A stretch of DNA of 64,000 bases from Paludibacter sp. (GTDB lineage: Bacteria; Bacteroidota; Bacteroidia; Bacteroidales; Paludibacteraceae), in assembly GCF_009712605.1 (NCBI RefSeq), contig NZ_WASO01000014.1, positions 512,066 through 576,065 on the forward strand, given 5' to 3'. Positions 43,816-53,376 of this stretch are shown piece after piece. Position 1 is the first letter of the stretch. Every line of letters begins with the position of its first letter. A program made the position numbers and the translations under genes. The notes below the pieces were generated by a model. The model saw nothing but the letters and a program-made list of their open reading frames with translations, did no database searches and had not been told where the DNA came from.

Positions 43816-44457
43816 ATGAAAGCAATCGTAATCGGTGGTTCGGGAGCCACGGGGAAATATCTGGTCAGGCGACTACTGGCCGATGAGCGTTTTGAAGAGA
43901 TTGTGTTGCTTCTGCGCAAACCATCTGCAGAGACGCATCCCAAACTCAAACAGGTCATTGTCGATTTTGACAAGCTACACGAATATGCAGAACAGATCAA
44001 CGGAGATGTAGCTTTCTCCTGCTTAGGCACCACCTTAAAGGATGCCGGAAGCAAAGAGGCTCAGTGGAAAGTGGATTACGATTACCAATATAACTTCGCT
44101 AAGATTGCCAGGCAGAATGGCATTACAACCTTTGTGCTCATGTCGGCTCAGAATGCCGATGCAAAATCTGCGATCTTCTACAGCCGCATGAAAGGCGAAC
44201 TGGAACAAGCCATCGAGTTACTCGGTTTTGAGAAGCTTGTTATCGTGCAACCCGGTTTGCTGCTACGCCCCGACACTGACCGCTTTGTGGAGAAAATATC
44301 TGCCAAGATTCTGTCGGTATTCAACAAAATGGGACTTCTGAAACAATACGTACCCACACATGTCGACCGGGTAGCCGCCGCTATGATACAACACGCCGTA
44401 TCGGGTACCTCCGGTATCAGAAGAATGAAGAACAACGAAATAAAAAACAACTTATAA
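43816..44457 (+). CDS. NAD(P)-binding atypical SDR oxidoreductase
   Basis: 213 residues. The Rossmann motif is AIVIGGSGATGKYLVRRLL (~3-21). GDVAFSCLGTTLKDAGSKEA is characteristic of the HTATIP2/TIP30-like atypical short-chain dehydrogenases, and YSRMKGELEQAI carries the YxxxK active-site pair. VIVQPGLLLRP follows. Substrate unknown. The next gene starts 12 nt later. Confidence 0.82.
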   Translation: MKAIVIGGSGATGKYLVRRLLADERFEEIVLLLRKPSAETHPKLKQVIVDFDKLHEYAEQINGDVAFSCLGTTLKDAGSKEAQWKVDYDYQYNFAKIARQNGITTFVLMSAQNADAKSAIFYSRMKGELEQAIELLGFEKLVIVQPGLLLRPDTDRFVEKISAKILSVFNKMGLLKQYVPTHVDRVAAAMIQHAVSGTSGIRRMKNNEIKNNL

Positions 44458-44469
44458 ACCTTTTACCAC

Positions 44470-45063
44470 ATGAAGAAACGCGATTTTTTGAAAGGCGGCC
44501 TGCTAACGATGGGAGCCTTGTTACTGCCCCGTAAAATATGGGCAATGGACTTTTACCCCACAACTTCAAAAGCAGAATGGGCGGTGCTTTACGGTACCTG
44601 GTGCGGTTCGTCACGCGATGCCGCCGCCTGGATTTCGGAAGGAATGGATGGTATTGCAAAAGTATTTGACGTGAGAGAAAATCCCGATTTATCGGGTTAC
44701 AAATACGTGATTGTGGGCGGATCGATACGTGCAGGCAAAACCACACCCGAACTTCAACGCTACCTAACAGAGCACAACGAGCAGCTGAAAGGCAAGATAA
44801 AAGGATTGTTTGCCGTATGCGGTAATATGAAACAGCCTGTCACTCAGGTTCAGTATCAGCAACTAATCGAAAACCACCTCGCCAAACTGGCCAGCGTAAG
44901 CAATGTTGCTTCCAAAGTATTTCTCGGGCGCATCACCTGGGGATTGATGGAACCCGATGCGCGCAAACAGTTGCAGGCATTTAACATGGACGAGTACGAC
45001 AACCTGAAACGGAGCGAATGTATGGCATTCGGCAAAGAGGTGTTACGCTCCGTAGCTCCGTAA
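44470..45063 (+). CDS. Exported flavodoxin-like protein
   Basis: 197 residues. The N-terminus MKKRDFLKGGLLTMGALLLP resembles a Tat-type signal (KR instead of RR). The flavodoxin domain follows: AVLYGTWCGSSRDAAAWISE (FMN phosphate loop), YKYVIVGGSIRAGKTTPELQ, FAVCGNMK. It resembles the HemG/menaquinone-dependent protoporphyrinogen-oxidase-like flavodoxins. The last 21 nt overlap the convergent cbiB gene. Confidence 0.8.
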   Translation: MKKRDFLKGGLLTMGALLLPRKIWAMDFYPTTSKAEWAVLYGTWCGSSRDAAAWISEGMDGIAKVFDVRENPDLSGYKYVIVGGSIRAGKTTPELQRYLTEHNEQLKGKIKGLFAVCGNMKQPVTQVQYQQLIENHLAKLASVSNVASKVFLGRITWGLMEPDARKQLQAFNMDEYDNLKRSECMAFGKEVLRSVAP

Positions 45064-45960
45064 CAGGATAATAACCACCACAGCCACCGTTGCCACGGCG
45101 AAGTTGACGGCACACGCTTTGCGGATATCTTTCGCGGAAATTTCCCGCCAATTCTCCCCGATATAGGGTTTCTCCACCAACACTCCGTGATAGACGTTCG
45201 GTCCGCCGAAACGGCACTTCAGAATCCCCGCCATGGCCGATTCGGGATAGCCCGAATTGGGACTGGCGTGTTTCGGGCCATACTTCAGCACAAAGGGAGC
45301 TACATCCCAACGGAACGTAACCAACAACATCAACAGGGCGGTGATGCGTGCCGGTATAAAATTGAGGACATCGTCGGTGCGGGCGGCAAAGCAACCGAAC
45401 TGCCGGTAACGTTCGCTCTTGTAACCGATCATCGAATCAAGGGTATTCACCATTTTGTAGGCAAACAGAAACGGTACGCCGCCAATGGCATAATAAAAGA
45501 GAGGAGCCACCACTCCATCGCTCAGGTTTTCGGCCAGTGTTTCGAGCACAGCGGTACGAATCTGCGTGGGATTCAATTGCGACGTATCCCGTCCTACAAT
45601 CCAGCTCAGCCGCTTGCGACCTGCTTTGAGACCTTCGTTACTCAACACTTTTTCTACTTCCAGCGCTTCGCTGATCAGACTGCGGTTGGCCAATCCGTAA
45701 AAGATAAAAACGACAGCAAAGAGATAGGCCGCTACCGGATAGGATTGCAATAATTGCTCCGCCACGAAGAAGATTGTCCACACACCAGCCACCAGCATCA
45801 CTGTAAGTAATACACCTTTCAGTCGACGATGTCCGTTACGGTTCCAGCGCTTCTCAAAAAAGGCAATGATATTTCCAAACAAACGAATAGGATGTGGCAA
45901 CCGTCGCGGATCGCCCAAAAAAGCATCGAGCAGGAAAGCAGGTAAGAGAGGAGATAACAT
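45043..45960 (-). CDS. cbiB: Adenosylcobinamide-phosphate synthase
   Basis: 305 residues with several membrane helices (~50-80, ~145-165, ~200-220, ~285-303). CbiB/CobD motifs are PAFLLDAFLGDPRRLPHPIR, LSWIVGRDTSQLN, LSDGVVAPLFYYAIGG and NTLDSMIGYKSERYRQFG. It attaches aminopropanol (or its phosphate) to adenosylcobyric acid. It is the last gene of the minus-strand cobalamin block and shares its 3' end with the convergent flavodoxin gene, leaving no room for a separate terminator. Confidence 0.92.
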   Translation of the reverse strand: MLSPLLPAFLLDAFLGDPRRLPHPIRLFGNIIAFFEKRWNRNGHRRLKGVLLTVMLVAGVWTIFFVAEQLLQSYPVAAYLFAVVFIFYGLANRSLISEALEVEKVLSNEGLKAGRKRLSWIVGRDTSQLNPTQIRTAVLETLAENLSDGVVAPLFYYAIGGVPFLFAYKMVNTLDSMIGYKSERYRQFGCFAARTDDVLNFIPARITALLMLLVTFRWDVAPFVLKYGPKHASPNSGYPESAMAGILKCRFGGPNVYHGVLVEKPYIGENWREISAKDIRKACAVNFAVATVAVVVIILLRSYGA

Positions 45961-45980
45961 CCGAAAGTGATGGTTAATGA

Positions 45981-47057
45981 TTAATTGTTAATGGTTAATG
46001 ATTTGTCTTGGCTCTTAGATCCTGATTTCTGATTCCTAATTCCTATCATCTTCTCCATCGCTATAAACAACTTTTCGTTCTCTTCTTCTGTCTGCACCGA
46101 GATACGGATAGAGTGATTGTCGAGACCGCGAAAGTTGGAGGCATCGCGTACCAGCAGACCAAAATCGTTCAACAATTTTTCCTTTACTACCGAAGCTTCC
46201 AAACCATCTGTACGCAACAGGAAGAAGTTACAGGGTGAAGGTATAACGGTTATCCCCGGAAGCGCAGAAAACCGTTTTTGTAGCTCAATTGATCTACGAA
46301 GAGTATTTTCTTTGTTTCGAAAATATAATTCTTCGTTGTTTATTAAGTATACTCCAACCTTCTGAGCCAGTGCATTTACCGCCCATGGTACAGAGAATGA
46401 ACGTAAACGAGCAGCGAGCGAGCGGCTCGTCACCATATATCCCAGTCGCAAACCGGGCAAAACATACTGTTTGGTCATCGAATGCACCACGATCAGGTTG
46501 TCAAACCGATTCACCAAATCTATCACCGACTCAAAGCCGGAGCAGAGTTCTCCGTAGGCTTCATCTACCACAAAAACGGTATCGGGATTTTGCAGCAACT
46601 GTTCCTCTATCTCTTTTGCGGCATATAACCGGCCATCGGGATTGTTGGGATTACCCAGCCAAACCAATTGCGGACAAACAATTCCAGCTTCGCACAACTG
46701 TTCATTGCTTTTGTAGAAAATCGTGTGGTCGTGCATCCGACAGGCATCCTCATACTCGGCAAAAGAGGGAATCAGCACCAGCGACCGGCTCTGACGGAAT
46801 GCAGCGGCAATCGTGTAAAACGCCTCCACCGAACCATTAGCCACAAACACCTGATTGGCATCCACATGCAGCCTGCTACCTAAAGCGTTTCGCAAAGTTT
46901 CCGAATCCGGTTCGGGATAAGTCGCAATTGTCTCCAATTGTGTTGCCAGAAAGGCAAGCAGAGCATCCGGTACCCGACGCGCAGCAACATTCGAGCTAAA
47001 ATCGCTCTTTACCTTATCTCCGTATCGATACAAATCGTTGCCGTGTCCCTCAATCAT
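45981..47057 (-). CDS. cobD: Threonine-phosphate decarboxylase
   Basis: 358 residues of a class I/II PLP aminotransferase fold. It begins MIEGHGNDLYRYGDKVKSDF SSNV, and the PLP lysine is in VVHSMTKQYVLPGLRLGYM. In this cobalamin cluster it fits CobD (L-threonine-O-3-phosphate decarboxylase), which supplies (R)-1-aminopropan-2-yl phosphate to CbiB. The final ~20 residues (SGSKSQDKSLTINN) are encoded by an AT-rich repeat also seen between genes of the cluster and look like a recent read-through tail. It overlaps cobQ by four bases. Confidence 0.88.
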   Translation of the reverse strand: MIEGHGNDLYRYGDKVKSDFSSNVAARRVPDALLAFLATQLETIATYPEPDSETLRNALGSRLHVDANQVFVANGSVEAFYTIAAAFRQSRSLVLIPSFAEYEDACRMHDHTIFYKSNEQLCEAGIVCPQLVWLGNPNNPDGRLYAAKEIEEQLLQNPDTVFVVDEAYGELCSGFESVIDLVNRFDNLIVVHSMTKQYVLPGLRLGYMVTSRSLAARLRSFSVPWAVNALAQKVGVYLINNEELYFRNKENTLRRSIELQKRFSALPGITVIPSPCNFFLLRTDGLEASVVKEKLLNDFGLLVRDASNFRGLDNHSIRISVQTEEENEKLFIAMEKMIGIRNQKSGSKSQDKSLTINN

Positions 47058-48529
47058 TCACGCATTGTTTTATAAATGTACTCCATATCGACACAATTGC
47101 GCACATGCGCCGCCAGTTTGTCGTATTGTTCGTTTTTGAACGCACTGTAATCGGTTGAGGTTGCTTCTTTCGTTCCGTATCCCGGTACCTGACGAAGAAT
47201 ATAGTCGATGGTACAGGAATTATCAAAAAAGCCGTGCAGATAGGTTCCGAAACTCCTCCCCGAAAGAAAATAACCATCCTCATCTCCTTTATCGGTATTG
47301 CAAAGCGGACTGGGTATTTCGGCTATCGTTTCGCCCATGTGAATCTCATAGCCTTCGCAATCGGCTTCGCTACCCAGAAAAGAAAAACGGCAAGCTTCGG
47401 TCTTTTTCTCTTCCGTCAACACCGTGTACACCGGCAATATGCCAAGTCCCGGCACGGCGGCAATATCGCCCTCCATGCCCAGCGGATCTTCCACCGAAAG
47501 ACCCATCATCTGGTAACCGCCGCAAATGCCATAAACCGCTTTTCCTACTTCGTGATGTTGTAACACAGCCTTTGCCATGCCCGAACGACGCAGATAACGC
47601 AAGTCATCGATGGTATTTTTAGAACCCGGCAGTAGCACAATGTCAGCCTCTTTCAACTCGTCGGGATGAGCCGCATAAAAGAGATTTACCTCCGGATGCA
47701 GCTCCAGGCGGTTGAAATCGGTAAAGTTTGACATGTGCCGCAGCAATACCACCGCAATATTCACCTTGCCACCAACCTGCTTCTCTTTGCGATGCTCGAG
47801 CACCACCGAATCCTCCTGCTCGATATGAATATCGTCGAAATAAGGAATCACGCCCACCACCGGCACCCCACTGATCTCTTTCATCATTTTTCGGCCATCT
47901 TCAAACAGGGCAATATCACCCCTGAATTTATTGATGATAACGCCTTTAATCAGCCTGCGCTGCGCTTCAGGCAACAGCTTTATGCTGCCGTAAACACTGG
48001 CAAACACCCCACCCCGGTCAATATCGGCAATGAGATAAGTAGGTGCATCCAGCGTTTCTGCCACCCGCATATTGGTAATGTCGCGATCCCAGAGATTCAT
48101 CTCCGAAATACTCCCGGCACCTTCAATCACCAAGGGATTGTACTCCACCAAAAGACGGTTACAGGCAGCCATCGCCTGATCGAAAAGCTCCATACGGTCG
48201 GTTTTGTTGAAATATTGAAAAGCCGACTGATTTCCAATCGGTTTACCATTCAACACTACCTGCGAAGAGGTATGGTTTGTAGGCTTGAGAAGTACCGGAT
48301 TCATATCGGCACGACAGGGAATGCCGCACGCCTCGGCCTGCACCGCCTGTGCCCGACCGATCTCCAGTCCTTCGGGTGTGGCATAGCTATTGAGCGACAT
48401 ATTCTGTGCCTTGAACGGTGCCGGACGATAGCCGTCCTGCAAAAAGATGCGGCAAAAAGCAGCGTTAATCACGCTCTTCCCCACGTCCGAACCAGTACCC
48501 ACAAACATCACGGGACGCAACTTCATCAA
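47054..48529 (-). CDS. cobQ: Cobyric acid synthase
   Basis: 491 residues. The N-terminal dethiobiotin-synthetase-like ATPase domain starts RPVMFVGTGSDVGKSVINAA (P-loop ~10-17) and includes SLNSYATPEGLEIGRAQAVQA EACGI. The C-terminal glutamine amidotransferase domain carries VYGICGGYQMMG (nucleophilic Cys) and YLHGFFDN (His). It amidates the corrin b, d, e and g carboxylates. It overlaps cobD by four bases. Confidence 0.95.
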   Translation of the reverse strand: MMKLRPVMFVGTGSDVGKSVINAAFCRIFLQDGYRPAPFKAQNMSLNSYATPEGLEIGRAQAVQAEACGIPCRADMNPVLLKPTNHTSSQVVLNGKPIGNQSAFQYFNKTDRMELFDQAMAACNRLLVEYNPLVIEGAGSISEMNLWDRDITNMRVAETLDAPTYLIADIDRGGVFASVYGSIKLLPEAQRRLIKGVIINKFRGDIALFEDGRKMMKEISGVPVVGVIPYFDDIHIEQEDSVVLEHRKEKQVGGKVNIAVVLLRHMSNFTDFNRLELHPEVNLFYAAHPDELKEADIVLLPGSKNTIDDLRYLRRSGMAKAVLQHHEVGKAVYGICGGYQMMGLSVEDPLGMEGDIAAVPGLGILPVYTVLTEEKKTEACRFSFLGSEADCEGYEIHMGETIAEIPSPLCNTDKGDEDGYFLSGRSFGTYLHGFFDNSCTIDYILRQVPGYGTKEATSTDYSAFKNEQYDKLAAHVRNCVDMEYIYKTMRE

Positions 48530-48553
48530 TGATTAATGGTTAATGGTTAAAGA

Positions 48554-49612
48554 TTAATTGAATCTGATATGGCTGGTATTGATGACCTGTGCCTCTTCGA
48601 ACGAAGTCATTTCTGAAAGAACGGCAACAGCACCTTTCAGTACACCATAAGCCACAGCCGAACCGGTTCCTTCGCCCAGGCGGAGACCCAACTGAAGCAC
48701 AGCCGAAGCATTCATATGGCGTAACATTTTGCGATGACCCTGCTCTTCGCCTTCATGAGCAAAGATGGCATAATTCAGTACAGCCGGATTAATCTCTTTT
48801 GCCACGAGCATCGCTGCTGTTGTGATGAACCCATCGACCAGAATCACCATGCGATTCATGGCCGCTTCGATCATTCCTCCGGCAATGGTAACAATCTCGT
48901 AACCGCCAAAACGTGCCAGATTTTCGAAGATATCATCCGACACGCCATGCCGTTCGATAGCCGCTTTTATTACATCTGCCTTATGGCGAACCCCTTCACT
49001 ATTGAGACCGGCACCCGGGCCAACACATTCGTCTACGGGCAGATTGCAAATAATGGACATCAGGGCCGAGGCAGGCGTGGTATTGCCGATTCCCATCTCG
49101 CCAAAACCGATCACATTGCTACCCTCTTTGGCAAAACGACGTACGATGTCACGCCCGTTGTTAAAAGCCTGCATACATTGCTCTCTGTTTATTGCGGGCT
49201 GATGCAAAAAGTTTTTGGAACCCATCGCCACTTTGGCATCGACCAGACGCGGATGCGGTACAAAACGGTAGTTAACTCCCGCATCGACCACCCACAACTC
49301 CATACCATAGACACGCGACAGCAACCCAATGCCACCTCCGCCACTCAGAAAATTATGTACCTGCTGCCAGGTTATCTCTACCGGACAGGGACTTACTCCT
49401 TCGGCGGTTATTCCGTGATCGGCAGCTACGGTCAGCATCACCGGATTGGAAAGTACCGGCGTCAGGGTGTTTTGAATCATTCCCACCTGCAAGGCCAGCG
49501 ACTCCAACCGACCGAGCGATCCGACCGGTTTGGCTTTGTTATCGAGCTTATGCTGAATTTTCGCCCGTAACGACTCGTCAGGTAATGGGATGTTTATTTG
49601 ATCGTTCTTCAT
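48554..49612 (-). CDS. cobT: Nicotinate-nucleotide-base phosphoribosyltransferase, copy 1
   Basis: 352 residues of the CobT family, which makes alpha-ribotide phosphate from a lower-ligand base and NaMN. It carries VGSLGRLESLALQVGMIQNT, VIGFGEMGIGNTTPASALM and the catalytic motif RLGEGTGSA with Glu314. A second, clearly different CobT lies 2 kb away in the same operon. It shares a TAATG junction with cobC upstream. Confidence 0.93.
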   Translation of the reverse strand: MKNDQINIPLPDESLRAKIQHKLDNKAKPVGSLGRLESLALQVGMIQNTLTPVLSNPVMLTVAADHGITAEGVSPCPVEITWQQVHNFLSGGGGIGLLSRVYGMELWVVDAGVNYRFVPHPRLVDAKVAMGSKNFLHQPAINREQCMQAFNNGRDIVRRFAKEGSNVIGFGEMGIGNTTPASALMSIICNLPVDECVGPGAGLNSEGVRHKADVIKAAIERHGVSDDIFENLARFGGYEIVTIAGGMIEAAMNRMVILVDGFITTAAMLVAKEINPAVLNYAIFAHEGEEQGHRKMLRHMNASAVLQLGLRLGEGTGSAVAYGVLKGAVAVLSEMTSFEEAQVINTSHIRFN

Positions 49613-50145
49613 TAAATATTGAATGTAAAAATTCCGCCAAATGACACCTGTATATCAAATATTTCCAGCGGATTTCGTTGATGGGTTAGACTCATCAGGA
49701 CTCTGATAATGCCGGCATGAGCAACAATCAGCACATGATCATAATTTTGTTGTTGCAACTCATTTATAAAAGATTTCAACTCATTCGCCATATCCATATA
49801 CGACTGTCCGTTGGGGCATGAAAGGTGAATGTAATCGTCGAACCATTTTTTCCCATACTCCTGATCATATATCTGTTGCCAGGGAACCATCTCCCAGTCT
49901 CCGAAATTGAGTTCCAGCAGCCGATGATCGATAATCAACTCTTGTGCGGGTCGGATTGCTTCTGCCAATACACGACACCGACTAAGCGGACTGGTGAATA
50001 CGGCATCGAATTGTTCCTTCTGCAGTTCCCGGGTTATACGCGCTATCTCATCAGGCGCTGATTTCGCCAAAGGCACATCGGTCACCCCGTAACAAATTCC
50101 TGCAGGAACATCTACTTTAGTATGTCTTACAACTGTCTGTTTCAT
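49612..50145 (-). CDS. cobC: Alpha-ribazole phosphatase (histidine phosphatase family)
   Basis: 177 residues. The phosphohistidine loop is VVRHTKVDVPAGICYGVTDV, with RHT in place of the usual RHG, as in CobC. A second His sits in VLIVAHAGIIRVLM, and TSPLSRCRVLAEA follows the family pattern. In this operon it should dephosphorylate adenosylcobalamin-5'-phosphate or alpha-ribazole-5'-phosphate. Confidence 0.88.
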   Translation of the reverse strand: MKQTVVRHTKVDVPAGICYGVTDVPLAKSAPDEIARITRELQKEQFDAVFTSPLSRCRVLAEAIRPAQELIIDHRLLELNFGDWEMVPWQQIYDQEYGKKWFDDYIHLSCPNGQSYMDMANELKSFINELQQQNYDHVLIVAHAGIIRVLMSLTHQRNPLEIFDIQVSFGGIFTFNI

Positions 50146-50685
50146 AAATCAAATTTGAAAAATCAAACAAAATTAGCTGAAATCGGGAATATTCATTCTG
50201 GTTAGAGTATCCCGGATTATGCTCATTTCATCTATCATTGGTTAGCTAAATCGTATATATTTAACCGCTATAAGCAGCCATTAAAAGTCTTATTCTGTAG
50301 CAACAACGCTATGTGTTCAATTTTCGTTTGCATTATATGCTGTCTACATTAAGGTGTAGAATAAAGTCATATTGGCTTTTTCTTTGATTGGAGATTTTAC
50401 TTCATTTTTATTGCCGGACTCAATTAGTTCTTTGCCTGCGGCAGGCCTTACTTTTTGGCGCAAAAAGTAAGCAAAAACATAGACGGAAAGAACTCGTTCG
50501 CTCAGCCATGAAATAGTTTCTCATTAACAACCTTCTGTAATTGGCCTACTCACTCAAACAGCTTTCCGTCAGTTTGGTATTTTTTATTTATCCCTTCGGG
50601 GTGAGTTCTCTACCAGTCATAAAAAACGATCATGTTCCACTTTTATGTTTCTTGCACATGCAAAGTTTGCGAATATTTAATATTT
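50146..50685. repeat. 540-nt gap with palindromic repeats
   Basis: No gene is seen. At 50435-50476 two hairpins follow each other: GCCTGCGGCAGGC and CTTACTTTTTGGCGCAAAAA GTAAG. They form a repeat often seen between genes in Bacteroidota. The remainder is AT-rich and I see no riboswitch (no GCCACTG or B12-box) before cobC on the minus strand. Confidence 0.55.
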
Positions 50686-51450
50686 CTATTTTATAAGTGT
50701 TTGATATATAACAAATCCGAGATAAAATTCCACTTCGGCAATTTGTTGAAGAGCCCCCAGACAATCTCCTGTATAACCGCCTATCTTTTTTGTGATATAC
50801 CGCCTGAAAATAAAGGTGGTGAGTAGCATGAACGGTATGATACAAGCCACAAAAGAGAGCGGCATCAGCCATTGTAAGCCCAGCCCAAAAAGTAACGCCA
50901 TCACAAAATCATAGTCTTTCCCTTTCTTGCCAATAGGTTTGGTTTTGCTGGTAGAATCTTCTCTGGAATATTTCGAAGTATAAATCACCGTTACCGGCAT
51001 CAAACGACTCAACGAATGACCGGCCAAAAGTACAACTGGAATTGAAACATCGTGAATGGACAGCAAAGCCGTAAATTTTGTTGCCAACACTCCCAACAAT
51101 CCTATGCTTCCGTAAGTACCGATACGACTATCTTTCATAATAGTCAGTATCTTTTCCCGTGTATAACCACCGCCCATTCCGTCGCAAAAGTCGGCAAAAC
51201 CGTCTTCATGGAAAGCTCCTGTCACGAAAATGGTTGCCAGCATGCTCAGCAGAATGGACAATGCGTCCGGCATTACAAAGCTCAACGCCCAGTAAACACC
51301 AGCTCCGACGCCTCCGACCACCCAGCCTACAAAAGGAAAATAACGGGTCGAACGGTTAAGTATTTCATCGGAATACTGCACGTTCACCGGAACCGGAATG
51401 CGCGTATAAAACATTATCGCATTGAGAAATATATGTAATTGTTTCTTCAT
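50686..51450 (-). CDS. cobS: Adenosylcobinamide-GDP ribazoletransferase
   Basis: 254 residues from ATG 51448-51450. A polytopic membrane protein with the CobS motifs FLNAIMFYTRIPVPVNVQYS, GAFHEDGFADFCDGMGGGYT (metal-binding aspartates) and DSRIGTYGSIGLLGVLATKF. It joins AdoCbi-GDP with alpha-ribazole (phosphate). The upstream frame start at 51477 adds nine residues and is less likely. Confidence 0.93.
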   Translation of the reverse strand: MKKQLHIFLNAIMFYTRIPVPVNVQYSDEILNRSTRYFPFVGWVVGGVGAGVYWALSFVMPDALSILLSMLATIFVTGAFHEDGFADFCDGMGGGYTREKILTIMKDSRIGTYGSIGLLGVLATKFTALLSIHDVSIPVVLLAGHSLSRLMPVTVIYTSKYSREDSTSKTKPIGKKGKDYDFVMALLFGLGLQWLMPLSFVACIIPFMLLTTFIFRRYITKKIGGYTGDCLGALQQIAEVEFYLGFVIYQTLIK

Positions 51451-51561
51451 CAAATCAGACAAAAGAACAAAGAGCAAATCGAAACGTAGTGTAGATCCCG
51501 CATTAGCGAGAGAATAAAGATTCCGGATACTTTTTGTCCCAATTTTATTTATACCAACAAT

Positions 51562-52566
51562 TTATTCTTTATTCGATACTCCGGCATCCTCGAAACTGGC
51601 CATCTCGTTCAGGAAATTGACGGCGGCCTGTACCAAAGGATAAGCCAATGCAGCACCGGTTCCTTCTCCTAACCGAAGATTAAGATGCAATACCGGGTCT
51701 GCCTGCATTCCGTCAAGCATCATCTGGTGTCCGCGCTCGTCTGAAGAATGACAGAAAATCATTTTTTGACGCGCTTCCGGCTGAATATTTACCGCCGACA
51801 ATGCTGCTGCTGAAGCAATAAAACCATCCACCAGAACAATCATATTCCGATCGGCAGCCTCGAGCATAGCACCCGCCATCATGGCTATTTCCAATCCACC
51901 GAAAACTGCCAGCGTTTCTTCGGGTGTCTGCGGATTATACTTTTCCGACACCTCTTTCAGAATGGACGTTTTTCTGGTAAAATGTTCACCCTGCGAACCG
52001 GTACCAGCTCCAATACACTCTTCAATAGGGATATTCAGGAATCGATGCATCAACAATGAAGAAGCCGAAGTATTGCCGATACCCATCTCTCCGAATCCAA
52101 TCACGTTACAGCCTTTTGAGGCTTCGGCAGTCACAAGGTCACGTCCTTTTTGGATGGCTGCACGGCATTCATCCGCAGTCATGGCTGGTTCACGACGCAT
52201 ATTGCGACTCCCTTTGGCCACTTTAGCATTCACGACAGGGATTCCTGCCGGAAAATCGTAATCGACACCGGCATCCACTACCTTTAGGTTAATATTGTTC
52301 TGACGGCAAAAGACGTTGATTGCAGCGCCTCCGGCCACGAAATTCATTACCATTTGCCATGTTACATCTTTCGGGTAAGGACTTACGCCCTCGTCGGAAA
52401 GTCCGTGGTCGGCAGCAAAAACCAGCAAAGATGGATTATTCAATGAGGGAGTCAGCGTGTCCTGAATCAAACCGATTTGTAATGCAAGCTGTTCAAGCGT
52501 ACCCAAAGCCCCCACCGGTTTGGTTTTGAGGTCAATTTTGTGTTGAAGTTGTTCCTTTAAAGTCAT
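51562..52566 (-). CDS. cobT: Nicotinate-nucleotide-base phosphoribosyltransferase, copy 2
   Basis: 334 residues, roughly 45% identical by eye to copy 1. It has VGALGTLEQLALQIGLIQDT, VIGFGEMGIGNTSASSLLM and RLGEGTGAALAY with the catalytic Glu301. Both copies keep the catalytic motif, so neither looks dead. The differences near the base-binding surface (for example the AGVDYDFPAG/GVNYRFVPH loop and the helix after GTGSQGEHFTRK) could give a different lower-ligand preference. It lies between cobU and cobS. Confidence 0.93.
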   Translation of the reverse strand: MTLKEQLQHKIDLKTKPVGALGTLEQLALQIGLIQDTLTPSLNNPSLLVFAADHGLSDEGVSPYPKDVTWQMVMNFVAGGAAINVFCRQNNINLKVVDAGVDYDFPAGIPVVNAKVAKGSRNMRREPAMTADECRAAIQKGRDLVTAEASKGCNVIGFGEMGIGNTSASSLLMHRFLNIPIEECIGAGTGSQGEHFTRKTSILKEVSEKYNPQTPEETLAVFGGLEIAMMAGAMLEAADRNMIVLVDGFIASAAALSAVNIQPEARQKMIFCHSSDERGHQMMLDGMQADPVLHLNLRLGEGTGAALAYPLVQAAVNFLNEMASFEDAGVSNKE

Positions 52567-52642
52567 TTTATGTTGTTTTTCTCAAACACGAAGTCACTAA
52601 AAATATTGATTACCTCTTCGTGACTTTGCATCTTTGTGTTTA

Positions 52643-53158
52643 TTATTGCTGTTTTATTTTTACCGGGATGCCTGACACCATCAGGTAAACCTCTTCGGCC
52701 ATGGCGGCAATATGCTGGTTGATCCAGCCCTGTAAATCAGCGAACTTACGCGCCGACTCTTCCACCGGATGTACACCCATTCCTAACTCGTTGCTCACCA
52801 CAATCAGATCCATCTCTTTGGTCACAAAAAGCCCCCACTCCGCTTTGGCCTCTGCCAGCGATTTTTCCATATCGAACCCGTTATCAAAAAAGATATTCGT
52901 CAACCAGAGGGTGATACAGTCGAGCAACACGGTTTTGCCTTCGACAGGTGTAGACGAGAGGTGTTTTTCCTCTTCGATGTTGATCCAGTGCGGACCACGA
53001 TCGCTCTGATGACGCTCAATTCGTTTGCGGAAATCATCATCCCACACACGTGCCGTCGCCAGATAAACGGGATTTTCACTACGCTGTTCGGCCAGCTCCT
53101 GCGCAAAGCGGCTTTTACCCGATCGGGCACCTCCGGTGATGAAAATGATATGAGACAT
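52643..53158 (-). CDS. cobU: Adenosylcobinamide kinase/guanylyltransferase
   Basis: 171 residues from ATG 53156-53158. The P-loop is GGARSGKS (9-16), followed by RKRIERHQSDRGPHWINIEE with the guanylylated His, VLLDCITLWLTNIFF (Walker B-like), and NELGMGVHPVEESARKF. It phosphorylates AdoCbi and transfers GMP. Normal length; the longer frame to 53188 is an extension without homology. Confidence 0.95.
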   Translation of the reverse strand: MSHIIFITGGARSGKSRFAQELAEQRSENPVYLATARVWDDDFRKRIERHQSDRGPHWINIEEEKHLSSTPVEGKTVLLDCITLWLTNIFFDNGFDMEKSLAEAKAEWGLFVTKEMDLIVVSNELGMGVHPVEESARKFADLQGWINQHIAAMAEEVYLMVSGIPVKIKQQ

Positions 53159-53376
53159 ATTTGTTTTAGATAATAGATAAAAGAACAAAGAGTAAAGACA
53201 ATCTGACTTCAGCAGATTAAGTTGTTTCCTATTTTAGATTTAAACGGCAAATTTGCGCTCCCGAAACATTTTCTTCAAAACACACTCACAATCTGTCGAT
53301 TGCCATATTTTGAAGTCAAGTGCCGGAAGCGCAAACTCTCTATAGTTTTGAAATCGCCTTCTGCGTAAAAACAGAT

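Noticed and set aside
45960..46010. TTAATGGTTAATGATTAA-like short repeats near cbiB, cobD and cobQ
   Set aside because: Short AT-rich direct repeats occur in several gaps of the cluster; no CRISPR-like spacing or conserved spacer length is seen.
47735..48532. 265-codon plus-strand open frame inside cobQ
   Set aside because: Antisense shadow of cobQ; no homology and no promoter.
48734..49570. 278-codon plus-strand open frame inside cobT
   Set aside because: Antisense shadow of copy 1 of cobT, rich in His/Arg/Cys and without a plausible start or fold.
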